Source: Luteibaculum oceani
GTDB taxonomy: Bacteria; Bacteroidota; Bacteroidia; Flavobacteriales_D; Luteibaculaceae
Assembly (NCBI RefSeq): GCF_007995015.1
Contig: NZ_VORB01000006.1
Coordinates: 186,001-250,000 of the forward strand
DNA: 64,000 nucleotides
Direction of reading: 5' to 3'
In this document: positions 9,409-19,361 of the stretch, one piece after another
How positions within the stretch are numbered: the stretch's first letter is position 1
How the letters are laid out: each line of letters starts with the position of its first letter
Notes under the pieces: generated by a model
What the model saw: only the letters and a program-made list of their open reading frames with translations
Database searches by the model: none
What the model was told of the DNA's origin: nothing
Translations under genes and position numbers: made by a program

Positions 9409-12400
9409 CTACTTTTTAATTACTCGGTGAATTATTGATTTGTCCTTATAGCTCATCATAACCTGGTAGACTCCTGAGGCAAATTCGGAAATGTCTAGGT
9501 ATAAGTCTTTTTCAAATTCTTTGTACATCAATACTCTTCCCAAAGCATCAATAAGCTGAACACTTTCAATTTGTGTAGTACCCTTCGATGAAATTTGAAG
9601 CACATTTTCAACGGGGTTCGGGAAAATATTTATCCCCAACTCCTCAAGTGTGGTATTTACTCCAACCGTAAAACTTATTGATTTACACTCCGTATCGCTG
9701 CCACCCGCATTGCTTGCGGTTAAACAAACTTCGTAGGTTCCTGGGAAGGGGTAGGTGTAGCTTGGGTTAGTACTGGTAGAATATCCCAATCCATCCCCAA
9801 AATCCCAACTGTAAGAGCTTGCGTTGCTAGAGAGGTTGGTGAAGTTGGTAAGCAATCCATTTTGGACATAACTAAAGTTTGCGTTTGGTTTGGTTGGGCA
9901 ATTCCAAACCGTTACCGCGTTGCTAACTTTTATGGTGTCTGTTCCTTGTGGGTTATAGCTAACGAGATACACATAAAACTTTCCAAGGCTATTGTACAGA
10001 ACATCAACCGTGTCTTTTGTGGAGGTCGATGGCGAGCCACCTTCAAAGAACCACCGAACCGAATCTGCAAATTGAGAGAAATTGGTGAAGCGCAATCTTT
10101 CACCTCTACACACAGAGTCGTTATCCTGGCGGAAATAGCTAACTGGGAAGTTACACTTGGTAACTCTAACTGTCATGGTTGATGTATCGCTTCCGTATGC
10201 GTTGTAAGCGATAAGCTGCACAGAGAATGTACCCGTTGCCTGGTATTTCACTTTTTGTTTGGTCTGATTTGATATCTGTGGGTTTCCTCCCTGGAATATC
10301 CAGTTTACGGAATCTGCATTGCTCGCATTGCTGGTAAAAATGATTTCACCGCCTTTACATATTTCGTCATCCGTGTAGGAGATTGATGAAGTAGGAGGGA
10401 GACACTCTACGATATCCAGTTGATGCACCTGAGAGTAAACCGTACCACAAGGGCTGTTTGTTACCCTTGCTCTGTAAAAGTAAGTCCCCGCGGTTGCAAA
10501 ATTGCCGCTTACGCTACTGGTGTTTTCACCAGTAATAGGGTTGTAAGAAACACCTCCATCAGTAGAGATTTCCCAGGTTATCTGCCCCAGAGATCCTTCT
10601 AGGTTTAAAACAAAGTTATTTCCAGTGCAACTGAATGATGGGCCGTCTATATTTCCTTCTTCGGGTAATGCTGTGGCCACCACCTGTTTTATTGCCGAGG
10701 TATCGGGAGTACAAGTTCCATTGGTGGCAATAACACGGTAATAGGTAGTTGTAGCATGGTTAGAAATGTTTAGCGTGGCATTGGTTTCACCCGCAAGTTC
10801 CACCCAGTTTTCTTGATCATTGGAAGCTATCCATTGAAGATTACCAAAAAATCCAGTGGTATTAATTGAGCCCGAACCATTATTACAAATGGTGTCTACC
10901 CCAGATATGCTCCCAGGAACAGGTAATTTATCTACCGAAACTAGTAGTTCATTTGAGAAATCGGTACCACATCCTCCTGAGGTATGGTACACTCTATACC
11001 AAGTATTTTTATCTCCGATGGTAGGGTTAAATGGGCTACTAGTGGCTCCAGAAACATTTTGCCATGTTATTCCATCCGAAGATTCTTGAAGCTGAAGTGT
11101 TCCGATGTAATTAAAGACTTCCAATTCAATTTCAGTTCCCTCACAAACCTGAGATGGTCCGGTTAGATTACCACCCGAAGCATTTGGGGTAACATTAATT
11201 TTAACGGTATTGGAAGTGTCTATTAAACAGCTGGCCACTTGTGCGAGCTGACGAATCCAACTACTGGTATTGATTACTATACTTATGGATTCATCATTTT
11301 CGTTCCCAATTTCATTCCAGTTTTCATTATCCTCACTTATTTCCCAAGTGAGGTTTCCTTCGGTGTCCGATGTATTAAGGGTAACTAAATCTCCTTCGCA
11401 GATATCTAACGTAGTGGGTAAGCTGCCTGCTACAGAAACTTGGTATGGGCTTACCTCGTGTTCATTAGAGGTCTTTTTACCACAGTATTCCGATGATACA
11501 ATAACTCTAAACCATGTTTTTTCACTTATTCCAGGGGGGGTAAGAATGCTGGAATTTTCGCCAGCTAAATTATTCCAAGAACCTGAAGCTGTTGAGTCTT
11601 GCCATTGAATATCTCCAACAAATGAACTAATATTTAATTGGAAAGATTCGTTGGTACAAACTTGTTCTTCACCTCCAACTACACCTAATTCGGGTTGAGG
11701 TCTGATGGTAATCTCCAATTGATCGCTGGTGTCGGTACCACAAAACTCTGTGCTGGATATGGCTCTCAGCATAAAATCCTCGGTAAGATTGTTTAAAGTT
11801 AGGCTAGAGGCTGTTTCTCCAACTACTTCGAACCAATCTTCCCCGTTTTCACTGGTTTCCCAGTGTAGCGTGCCATTCCAATCTGTTAGGTCAAAGGTGC
11901 CGCTTTCTCCAGCGCATATATCTGTAGCTCCGGTTATCGGTGAAATGGACGGAGTTTCATTTACCAACACTTCGTGGATATTGGAATAGATCCAGCCACA
12001 AGTACTCGAACCCGATTTAACTCTGAAATAAGTAGTGACGCTGAGGTTATTCGTGGTGTAGGAATCGCTATTTGCATTAGCAATATCATTCCAAGTGCCA
12101 GTTGCAACGGAATCTTGCCACTGAATACTACCGTCGGTTACACTTATTTCTAATTGAATAGAACTTCCGCTGCACACCGAGTTTTCCCCAACCACATCAC
12201 TCATTTCTGGAGTTGGAATAATAGAGACCAATCTAATATTCGATGTGTCCGTACTGCATTTTGCAGTAGAACTAATAAGTCTAAAACTAACGTTTTCACT
12301 AATGGGGTTAGAGGAATAGGTTGTTGCATTAGCACCAAGTATATCCTTCCAATCTCCGGAGGCCAATTTTTGCTGCCACTGAAGATCTCCAAAGCTTTCA

Positions 12401-15400
12401 TTGGTTCTTAACTCTAGTATTGACTCAGGGCAAATTGTAGTGTCGTTTCCAATAAATCCTGCCAGTGGATTATCGAGTGCATTAACAGCGTGTACAGGGC
12501 TATAAACCACCGGACATGGAGCATTATCATACTTCACCCTAAACTGGATGTTTTCCTCTATTAGGATGTTTTCCAATACCCGGCTTGTGGCTCCCGATAT
12601 TTCCTCCCATGAAGATCCATCTATGGTTCTTTGCCAAACAAGGTTTTCTTGGGTTTCAACTTCTAAAGTTATGCTAGATCCGATACAAGCTTCAGTAGGA
12701 CCATTGATGCTGGAAGGATCGATCTTTTCCACCACGCTGATGAATACTTCATTAGAAAAGTCGCTACCACATAAGTCGGTAGATGCCATTAATCTGTAAT
12801 AACTGCTGTTATTAGCGGTTACGGTAAGCATAGCGGTGGTTTGGCCATTAAGATCGTTCCAAGTTATTTGGTCGTTGCTTTGTTGCCATTGTAAGTTGCC
12901 GTTGCTTGCATCGCTGCTTAGCGTTAATTCCGAGCCTTCGCAAAGGGTTTGGTCATTACCGATATTTCCTGCTTCTGGTAACTCTTGAACTGAAATTTTT
13001 ACCGGAGAGCTACTTAGGCCTCCACAATTTGCAGTTGAAATAGTAACTCTATACCAAGTGTCTGAATTAAGGGCGGGCGTATTATAGGTTTCGTTAATGG
13101 CGCCTGCAATGTTTTTCCAGCTTCCATTGCCAATGCTGTCTTGCCACTGAATATTTCCACTGTAATTTTCTATAGTTAAGGAGGTGGAAGTCTCCTTGCA
13201 GATTTCATTTGCCAGCGCTGAAATTGTCCCGTTCTGTGGAATAGGGTTAACAACAATCTCATGTCTCGGTCCTATTTTTGAACCACAACCAGAAACGGTA
13301 TTTACCAATCTATAGTAAGTGGTTTCGGTAGGAGTAACTGCAATGTTGTTAGTGTTGGCACCGGGAATGTTGTTCCAAGGAGAGCTAGCGCTACTGTCTT
13401 GCCATTGGATTGTACCTAGGTAGGGTTCTGCAACGGATAGGTTGGTTGAATTACCATCACAAATTTCGTTTTCACCAGAAATAGCAATTTCCTTAGGGTT
13501 TGGGTTAACCGAAACCTGAGCACTTGCAGCATATTGGGAAGGACAAACTCCTGAGCTTAATTCTGCTCTTAGGTAAAATCCAGATGTAATGTTAGCCTGG
13601 GCAATAGCCGGTCCAGTCTCGCCAGCCAGGTTATTCCAAGTACTATTATCTGTAGATTTTTGCCATTGGATATTTCCTTCCTGACCTCGTAATTCAATAA
13701 TTAAGCCTGATCCAGAACAAACGGTGGTATCGGTTTGAGATTTTCCGGCCCAAACTGCCCCACCTACTGGAGATGGGTAAACGGTAACTGCGTGCGTTGC
13801 TGATGTTGCAGAGCCACATGTGGTAGTTGAAATGGCTCGGTAATATTTACTTTCAGTTAAGTTATCAGCCGTTAGTGAGGCGCTTGTTGCTCCAGCGATG
13901 GGAGTCCAGGTAATGTTGTCGTCGGACTCCTCCCATTGGATACTTCCCTTGTTCTCAGAGAGGCCTAGCGTTAGATCATCTCCTTCACAAAGCTCTGAAT
14001 TTCCAGCAATGGTTCCGGCCATTGGGTTGGGTAGAACTTTTACGGTGTCCTTTTTTGTTAAGGTATCTGGGTCGGCAGCACCGAAGTAGCTTATCAGGCT
14101 AACACTATAATCACCTTCGGTGTTATAGGTAACTTCGGGATTATCGGAAGTAGAAGTGGATGGAGATCCTCCTGGGAATAGCCATTTAATAGAATCTACA
14201 TTGCTGCTTTGGTTTTCGAAGGTAATTGTACTGCCTTCGCAAATTCTATTGGTGTCTTGGGTAAATGCCGTGGTACCTCCGGCTACACTAACCTTAGCTC
14301 CTGGAGAGTAGTAAATACATCCACCTTCTTGGCTAACCCTTACTCTATAATATTTAGTTGTGGTGGCAATTCCTGATAAGTCGAATGCATTTTCACCAGG
14401 AATATCCGACCAGTTTAAACTATCTGTAGAGCTTTCCCACTGAACGAACCCATCGAAGTTCGCCGCATTGATAGAAAATGGATCCGCTGGCATTACAGAC
14501 TGCGATAGGGGAGAAACCGTTGGATCACCGATATCGGAAGACCATACCGCGTTAAATCCATTATGTGTTGTCACAACATTCGAAACAAATTGAAGGGTGA
14601 TTGAGCCACCAGATGAAGAAATTATGGTGGGCGGGTTTGTATTATCGAAAACTCCTAAGGATGGAGCATTTTCATCAGGACCGTCGAAAATCTCGAGGTA
14701 ATCCGTTAGTACTTCCCCCGGAAAAGTTTGCCTTGGTTCTACGTCAAACTCTTCGAAATTAAGTGTGATGCTGTTAGCGTTTGATGGGGAAATGGTGTAG
14801 ATAAAGTCTTCACCGTTTCCATAAGGATTATTTTCTCCTCCTGAGTCGGTAATTCTTCCCCGACATTTTTCCGTGCTTCCATCTTTCATACAATCCACAA
14901 CTTTTATATAAGCCATGGAACTTGTATCTGGTGGACAAACACCACTGGTTATGATATAGCGGTAAAAGTTTCCTTCTGTTGTGCTTGGGGTGTAGCTATT
15001 GTTATTGGCTCCGGCAATATCCCCCCAGATTCTACCAGGAAGGCTATCCTGCCATTGAAAGTTGCCTCCAACATGCATGCTGGCACTAATTGGACCTGGG
15101 CTATCGCCATTGCATATGGTTTGCCAAATTGGAGAAGCATCGCCGCCAACGGAATGAGGGTCAACTTTTACTTCAACTACATTTCCAAAATTATCGCAGT
15201 CTTCTTTGTGAACTTTTAGTCTGTAATAAGTGGTAGTTGTAAGCGGTCCGGTGTTAAAACTAGCGGTTGTTTTTCCCGCAATATCATTCCATGATCCTCC
15301 GGCAATACTGTCTTGCCATTGAAGGGTGGCTAGATTGTCGAAACCACTTACACTTAAGGTTGATTCATCGTCTTTACAAATTCGATCTGGGCTGGCAATG

Positions 15401-16839
15401 GCAGTTCCCGGTTCTGCCAGTTGAGTAACATTTACCTTGGCAATAGAGCTTACATCTGATGCGCAAGGGCCACTTTTTACTGTTGCTCGGTAAAACAAGT
15501 TATCTGCAGGAGATACCACCAGGGTATTGCCCGTTTCACCCGTTAGGTTGTTCCAAGACCCCGTTCCAGTGGTAGACGATTGCCATTGAATATCCCCATT
15601 TTCTAAATCTAGTGTTATGGTAGCGTTTTGAAACCTACAAATGGTTTGTTCTGCTGGGGAGGAAGTTCCACCCTTAGAGAATTTGAAAACCTTTATTTCC
15701 ACTACGTTACTGTACTGGGCAGGACATACGCCACTTTTTATTCGAACTCTGTAATATTTTGTGCTGCTTAAATTTCCTGTGCTATAAGTTGTTCCCTGAA
15801 AGTTGATGTTATTCCAAGGTCCAGTGGCTGTGTTTGCTACTTCCCAGTTTAATATACTTCCAGTGTGGCCAGAAATAGAAAGTGTGGTTCCCGATTGCTC
15901 ACAAATTTCGTTGGCTGCGGCAATTAGGTTACCAGGGTTGGTACTTGGATCAATATTGAATTTAATGAGGTTAGAATAGGCGCTTCCACAATTGTAATTG
16001 TACTTGGTGTTAACCCTAAGCCAGTAACTACCTGGAGATAAGGTTGTGGGAGTGTTATAGGATGTAGTTGTAGAGCTACCGGAAGCGTTGCTGAAATTGG
16101 TTCCATCTGTAGAAATTTCCCACTGGTAGGTGTCTGCATTACTTCCTGTAAGGGTGTAGTTAATAGAGGAACCTTGGCATATAGTTTGGTTGTTGGCTTG
16201 GTTAATTGAGCCTGGATTTAAAGGAGTTTCTGGACCTTCTTTTACCACAAACCTAAATTGGGGCTTGTAGTTTTCGTTTATATCAGTAGTGGTATTACAC
16301 ATGTCTTGGGTATCGCTGTAGTAACCCATCATGTCGTTATTGGTGCCAGCTTGATTATAAGTCCTAACCGTTCCGGAATTATTGAAACTGTAATTGTTAT
16401 GGGGCCAGCATATTTCTACCAACAAGTTATTTCCATTCCAAAAGAAATTATTGTTGAGGGTAAACATGTTCCAGCTATTGGCTACATCGTTGAAAGTTCC
16501 ATTCCAAACCGTTGTAAGTCCACCTTGGTAATTGGTTGCATCGGTGGTATTGGTGTTTTTCAGCTTAATAGAATAGTTGGGAATGTTTACACCATTGGCT
16601 TGCACAACGTAGAACCCTAGTTGAGAAATAACACCACATTCAATTCCTGATGCCTTAAGTTCGGATGCGGTATAGACAAATTGAAGGCGTCTACTTTCGT
16701 AATAGGAGCTATTGGGACTTTGGCCGGTAGAATTGGAAGTGGCTGTTCCCGCTCCCATTGTAATGGTGGTAGTTTGAGCTAAAGAAAAAATAGGCGCTAG
16801 CAGCACTAGCACTAGTAAAAGTGGGTAAAGTTTCTTCAT
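9409..16839 (-). CDS. Giant T9SS type A protein with Ig-like, CUB and PKD domains
   Basis: A 2476-residue exported protein with signal peptide MKKLYPLLLVLVLLAPIFSLA. Domains: an N-terminal beta domain (to ~210); five ~85-residue Ig-like repeats (~214-640); a CUB domain (~658-770, with LTDYLEIFDGPDENAPSLG); a sixth Ig-like repeat; a PKD domain (~863-930); fourteen more Ig-like repeats (~936-2150); three PKD domains (SYSWDFGDG in the last); and a T9SS type A sorting domain (~2393-2476, INIFPNPVENVLQI). Most Ig-like repeats carry C near the start, G-x-IQWQDS, W-N-x-I-x-G-A and YYRV, then a second Cys, suggesting one disulfide per repeat. Role: probably a long surface adhesin or filament. It has its own terminator and a 269-bp upstream gap, so it is likely a separate transcription unit from the kinase operon. 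Confidence 0.9.
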   Translation of the reverse strand: MKKLYPLLLVLVLLAPIFSLAQTTTITMGAGTATSNSTGQSPNSSYYESRRLQFVYTASELKASGIECGVISQLGFYVVQANGVNIPNYSIKLKNTNTTDATNYQGGLTTVWNGTFNDVANSWNMFTLNNNFFWNGNNLLVEICWPHNNYSFNNSGTVRTYNQAGTNNDMMGYYSDTQDMCNTTTDINENYKPQFRFVVKEGPETPLNPGSINQANNQTICQGSSINYTLTGSNADTYQWEISTDGTNFSNASGSSTTTSYNTPTTLSPGSYWLRVNTKYNYNCGSAYSNLIKFNIDPSTNPGNLIAAANEICEQSGTTLSISGHTGSILNWEVANTATGPWNNINFQGTTYSTGNLSSTKYYRVRIKSGVCPAQYSNVVEIKVFKFSKGGTSSPAEQTICRFQNATITLDLENGDIQWQSSTTGTGSWNNLTGETGNTLVVSPADNLFYRATVKSGPCASDVSSIAKVNVTQLAEPGTAIASPDRICKDDESTLSVSGFDNLATLQWQDSIAGGSWNDIAGKTTASFNTGPLTTTTYYRLKVHKEDCDNFGNVVEVKVDPHSVGGDASPIWQTICNGDSPGPISASMHVGGNFQWQDSLPGRIWGDIAGANNNSYTPSTTEGNFYRYIITSGVCPPDTSSMAYIKVVDCMKDGSTEKCRGRITDSGGENNPYGNGEDFIYTISPSNANSITLNFEEFDVEPRQTFPGEVLTDYLEIFDGPDENAPSLGVFDNTNPPTIISSSGGSITLQFVSNVVTTHNGFNAVWSSDIGDPTVSPLSQSVMPADPFSINAANFDGFVQWESSTDSLNWSDIPGENAFDLSGIATTTKYYRVRVSQEGGCIYYSPGAKVSVAGGTTAFTQDTNRICEGSTITFENQSSNVDSIKWLFPGGSPSTSTSDNPEVTYNTEGDYSVSLISYFGAADPDTLTKKDTVKVLPNPMAGTIAGNSELCEGDDLTLGLSENKGSIQWEESDDNITWTPIAGATSASLTADNLTESKYYRAISTTTCGSATSATHAVTVYPSPVGGAVWAGKSQTDTTVCSGSGLIIELRGQEGNIQWQKSTDNSTWNNLAGETGPAIAQANITSGFYLRAELSSGVCPSQYAASAQVSVNPNPKEIAISGENEICDGNSTNLSVAEPYLGTIQWQDSSASSPWNNIPGANTNNIAVTPTETTYYRLVNTVSGCGSKIGPRHEIVVNPIPQNGTISALANEICKETSTSLTIENYSGNIQWQDSIGNGSWKNIAGAINETYNTPALNSDTWYRVTISTANCGGLSSSPVKISVQELPEAGNIGNDQTLCEGSELTLSSDASNGNLQWQQSNDQITWNDLNGQTTAMLTVTANNSSYYRLMASTDLCGSDFSNEVFISVVEKIDPSSINGPTEACIGSSITLEVETQENLVWQRTIDGSSWEEISGATSRVLENILIEENIQFRVKYDNAPCPVVYSPVHAVNALDNPLAGFIGNDTTICPESILELRTNESFGDLQWQQKLASGDWKDILGANATTYSSNPISENVSFRLISSTAKCSTDTSNIRLVSIIPTPEMSDVVGENSVCSGSSIQLEISVTDGSIQWQDSVATGTWNDIANANSDSYTTNNLSVTTYFRVKSGSSTCGWIYSNIHEVLVNETPSISPITGATDICAGESGTFDLTDWNGTLHWETSENGEDWFEVVGETASSLTLNNLTEDFMLRAISSTEFCGTDTSDQLEITIRPQPELGVVGGEEQVCTNESFQLNISSFVGDIQWQDSTASGSWNNLAGENSSILTPPGISEKTWFRVIVSSEYCGKKTSNEHEVSPYQVSVAGSLPTTLDICEGDLVTLNTSDTEGNLTWEISEDNENWNEIGNENDESISIVINTSSWIRQLAQVASCLIDTSNTVKINVTPNASGGNLTGPSQVCEGTEIELEVFNYIGTLQLQESSDGITWQNVSGATSSPFNPTIGDKNTWYRVYHTSGGCGTDFSNELLVSVDKLPVPGSISGVDTICNNGSGSINTTGFFGNLQWIASNDQENWVELAGETNATLNISNHATTTYYRVIATNGTCTPDTSAIKQVVATALPEEGNIDGPSFSCTGNNFVLNLEGSLGQITWEISTDGGVSYNPITGENTSSVSGNFATAGTYFYRARVTNSPCGTVYSQVHQLDIVECLPPTSSISYTDDEICKGGEIIFTSNASNADSVNWIFQGGNPQISNQTKQKVKYQATGTFSVQLIAYNAYGSDTSTMTVRVTKCNFPVSYFRQDNDSVCRGERLRFTNFSQFADSVRWFFEGGSPSTSTKDTVDVLYNSLGKFYVYLVSYNPQGTDTIKVSNAVTVWNCPTKPNANFSYVQNGLLTNFTNLSSNASSYSWDFGDGLGYSTSTNPSYTYPFPGTYEVCLTASNAGGSDTECKSISFTVGVNTTLEELGINIFPNPVENVLQISSKGTTQIESVQLIDALGRVLMYKEFEKDLYLDISEFASGVYQVMMSYKDKSIIHRVIKK
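10395..16200 (-). repeat. Array of 20 Ig-like repeats inside the giant protein gene
   Basis: About 85-88 codons per unit: repeats 1-5 (about 14,950-16,200), one unit at about 14,290-14,500, and 14 consecutive units (about 10,395-14,035). The array is interrupted by a CUB and a PKD domain. Units share the skeleton C-x-G...GNIQWQDS...W-x-x-I-x-G...TYYRV...CG...S-N but differ at most positions. The array is therefore old or under diversifying pressure rather than freshly amplified. Confidence 0.85.
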
Positions 16840-17108
16840 GTAAGCCGGTTAAAAAATTTCAGGGCTGAGAGGTTATTTCAACAGCGCAACAATTTAGGCA
16901 GATAAGGGCTGCAAATTGAACTTTTACTAGGGCTTACATCGAGCTTTTGGATTTAAATTGAACTCGGTTGGGCTTTATTGAGAAAAGCAGAATATCCGTT
17001 GATATGTCTCCTTTATGGAGTTTTGCGGTTATGTTATGGAGTAAAATGGAAGATTTAGAAAATCAATTTTGACAAATAACTATTAGTCAGATAGGAAGCT
17101 AGCTTAAC

Positions 17109-17765
17109 TTAAAATAGATTTCGGTAGGACTTGGACACCGGAATTAATTCATTAGCTACAATTAGGTTATCCGACTTTTTAGCTTGGATATGGTTTCTAT
17201 TCACAATGTAAGACCGATGTGTTCTTTGAAATTCCGCGTGGGGTAGTAGATTCATTAATTCTGTAAGGCTTGCACGATGCAGGTAAGATCTTTTTTCTGT
17301 ATGAATGTTACAATATACTCCATCGGCTACTATGTAAAAAATTTCATTGAATGGAACATCTACCATACCATCCGATGATTTTATTTTCAAACCGTTTGTA
17401 CCGTGGTTGGAACTTTTAATTAATTCAATGGCGGCAATTATATCGGTTTCTTGGAACGGTTTGGAAATGTAGCTAAAAGGCTTGCAGTCTACGGCTTCGC
17501 GCAGGGTTTCCTTGTCTATATTAGCAGTTAAGAAAATAAAAGGGATGTTTGGGTGCGTGTTGCGAAGTTTTCTTCCAAAATCTATCCCATTGCTATTTTC
17601 TAAAAATATATCTAGGAAAATTAGGTCTAGAGTATGTGAATTTAGAAACGTGGAAGCCTCCTCTACATCTCTTGCCAAGCCTACCACGTTGGCCCCCTGG
17701 CTTTGGATAATATCGGCAATGTGATCGGCTACTAGTAATTCGTCCTCAACTATTAAAACATTCAT
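17109..17765 (-). CDS. LytTR-family response regulator
   Basis: A 218-residue regulator. Residues 1-115 are a receiver domain with acidic pocket VEDE, phospho-acceptor Asp52 in LDLIFLDIFLEN, Thr80 in FLTAN and Lys in YISKPF. Residues ~125-218 are a LytTR DNA-binding domain (IFYIVADGVYCNIHTEKR ... FQRTHRSYIVNRNHI). Its start codon overlaps the stop of the upstream kinase gene by 4 bp, so the two are translationally coupled and almost certainly cognate. LytTR regulators bind direct repeats upstream of exopolysaccharide, adhesin or competence genes; the obvious candidate target is the adhesin operon it ends. Confidence 0.93.
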   Translation of the reverse strand: MNVLIVEDELLVADHIADIIQSQGANVVGLARDVEEASTFLNSHTLDLIFLDIFLENSNGIDFGRKLRNTHPNIPFIFLTANIDKETLREAVDCKPFSYISKPFQETDIIAAIELIKSSNHGTNGLKIKSSDGMVDVPFNEIFYIVADGVYCNIHTEKRSYLHRASLTELMNLLPHAEFQRTHRSYIVNRNHIQAKKSDNLIVANELIPVSKSYRNLF

Positions 17766-19342
17766 AGCTTCAATGTGAAATTAAGTTCTTGATAATCGCT
17801 TTCACTTCGTGTAAAGTATCCTCCAAGCTGCGATGTTAACAGTTTCACCATTTTGATATTGGCATTTCCAAGTCCGGTACCACTGTCTTTATAGGTAAGA
17901 TAAAAGTTTTGGTCGTCTCGATTTAATTTTATCTTGATGATTTTCGCCCTGCTATCTTTAAACGCATGTTTCAAGGAGTTTACGATCAATTCATTTATGA
18001 GTAAACCCAGATAGGTTGCTTTTTTCGCATTAATTTGAACATCACAAAATTCACAAGCGATAGCCACATTTTCTTTTGTAAGAAGCCCTCCTAATCCAGC
18101 TATCAAATTTTCTAAATATGGCTTTAACCAAATAGATTCTAACTCATTGTTGGTATAAAGTTGCTTATGTACCCCAGCGATACTTTCAATTTTTGTTGAA
18201 ATTTCTCGTAGTTGTGTAAGCTCGTCTTGTTGTGCGACCTTTAATTTTTTGTTTATAATAGAACTAATGAGCTGCAAATTGTTTTTTATGCGGTGGTTTG
18301 ATTCTCTTACCAGGAAATTGTTTTCCTTGGATAGTTTCATCAATAATTTATTTTTCCTTCTAAACAACTGGTTGAAATAAATAATCGGACCGAGTAATGC
18401 GAGCAGAATAAAAATGATTACAAAAGCATAGCTTTTTACTCGTCTTTCGCTATTTAATTCGTTTTCTGTTTTGTTTATGGAGTCTTGTTTTTTTAGAAGC
18501 TCGTTTTCCTTTTCCTTCAACTTAAGTTGGCGCTCCATTTTGGCAAGGTTGGAATTCCATCCATCGAGATTTTTGAGATATTCTAACTCGTGGTGTTTGT
18601 GGAGTGCAGCGTATGCCTCTTTGTGAAAACCTTGGTGTCTAAGTATTTCGGCATAGAAATAATAGTGCTCATTTTTTCTAATGTCTTGATAGAAAGTAGG
18701 TAGGTTAATACCCATTTCGGCATAAACCCTACCAGAGTCTCGAATAGCGTGGTGATGGTATGCTCTTGCAAGATTTAAGCACACCAACAAAAATCCATCG
18801 GTATCATTTTTTGCTTTAAAGAGCTTAAGTGCTTTTTTGTATTTATCGAAACAGTTTTCGCGGTCTTTATTCTCCAAAACAAAACCAATCTCATTTAGAG
18901 ATGTTGCCATCAAAATGGTGTCTTGTGCCTTGGCTGCTTGTTGGTAAGCCATGTCTGCATAGGCCGAAACCAAATCCTGAGGAGAGGTCCTTAGTTCGGA
19001 AAGAATTGCGGCTTTTCTGCCGTAGAGGTAACCTAAAAATGCAGGGGGAACTAGAATTTTTTCCGAAAGGTCTTCTGCACTGTCTATCTTTTCTTTTGCT
19101 TCGGGAAGCTTCACTAAAAACCTTTGAAATTCGGCGAAACTAGTTAGGGCATAAACATGGTTTAGGGTGTCACCGATAGCCAAATAATAATCACAAGCCC
19201 GGTTATAATACACCAAGGCGGAGTCATAAATGCCTTGCTCCTTAAAGTTTTGGGCTTTGGATAAAAAATTGGCTTCCTTCGTTTGACCAAAAACCAAAGT
19301 GGATGCAAAGAGAAGGAAGCCAAGTAATCTAAATTTCATCAA
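17762..19342 (-). CDS. TPR-containing sensor histidine kinase (HisKA_2 type)
   Basis: A 526-residue kinase. A signal sequence (MMKFRLLGFLLFASTLVFGQ) precedes ~250 residues of TPR-like helices in the periplasm (YDSALVYYNRACDYYLAIGD). A coiled coil (~265-300) and one transmembrane segment (FVIIFILLALLGPIIYF, ~305-322) follow. The cytoplasmic part has the HisKA_2 phosphoacceptor ESNHRIKNNLQLISSI (His near 350) and an HATPase domain with N-box LLINELIVNSLKHAF and G-box DSGTGLGN. It probably senses a periplasmic protein or assembly state through the TPR array and phosphorylates the LytTR regulator encoded next. It is 19 bp downstream of the PorP/SprF gene in the same operon. Confidence 0.93.
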   Translation of the reverse strand: MMKFRLLGFLLFASTLVFGQTKEANFLSKAQNFKEQGIYDSALVYYNRACDYYLAIGDTLNHVYALTSFAEFQRFLVKLPEAKEKIDSAEDLSEKILVPPAFLGYLYGRKAAILSELRTSPQDLVSAYADMAYQQAAKAQDTILMATSLNEIGFVLENKDRENCFDKYKKALKLFKAKNDTDGFLLVCLNLARAYHHHAIRDSGRVYAEMGINLPTFYQDIRKNEHYYFYAEILRHQGFHKEAYAALHKHHELEYLKNLDGWNSNLAKMERQLKLKEKENELLKKQDSINKTENELNSERRVKSYAFVIIFILLALLGPIIYFNQLFRRKNKLLMKLSKENNFLVRESNHRIKNNLQLISSIINKKLKVAQQDELTQLREISTKIESIAGVHKQLYTNNELESIWLKPYLENLIAGLGGLLTKENVAIACEFCDVQINAKKATYLGLLINELIVNSLKHAFKDSRAKIIKIKLNRDDQNFYLTYKDSGTGLGNANIKMVKLLTSQLGGYFTRSESDYQELNFTLKL

Positions 19343-19361
19343 TTGGGGTAGAAGTGTAGGC

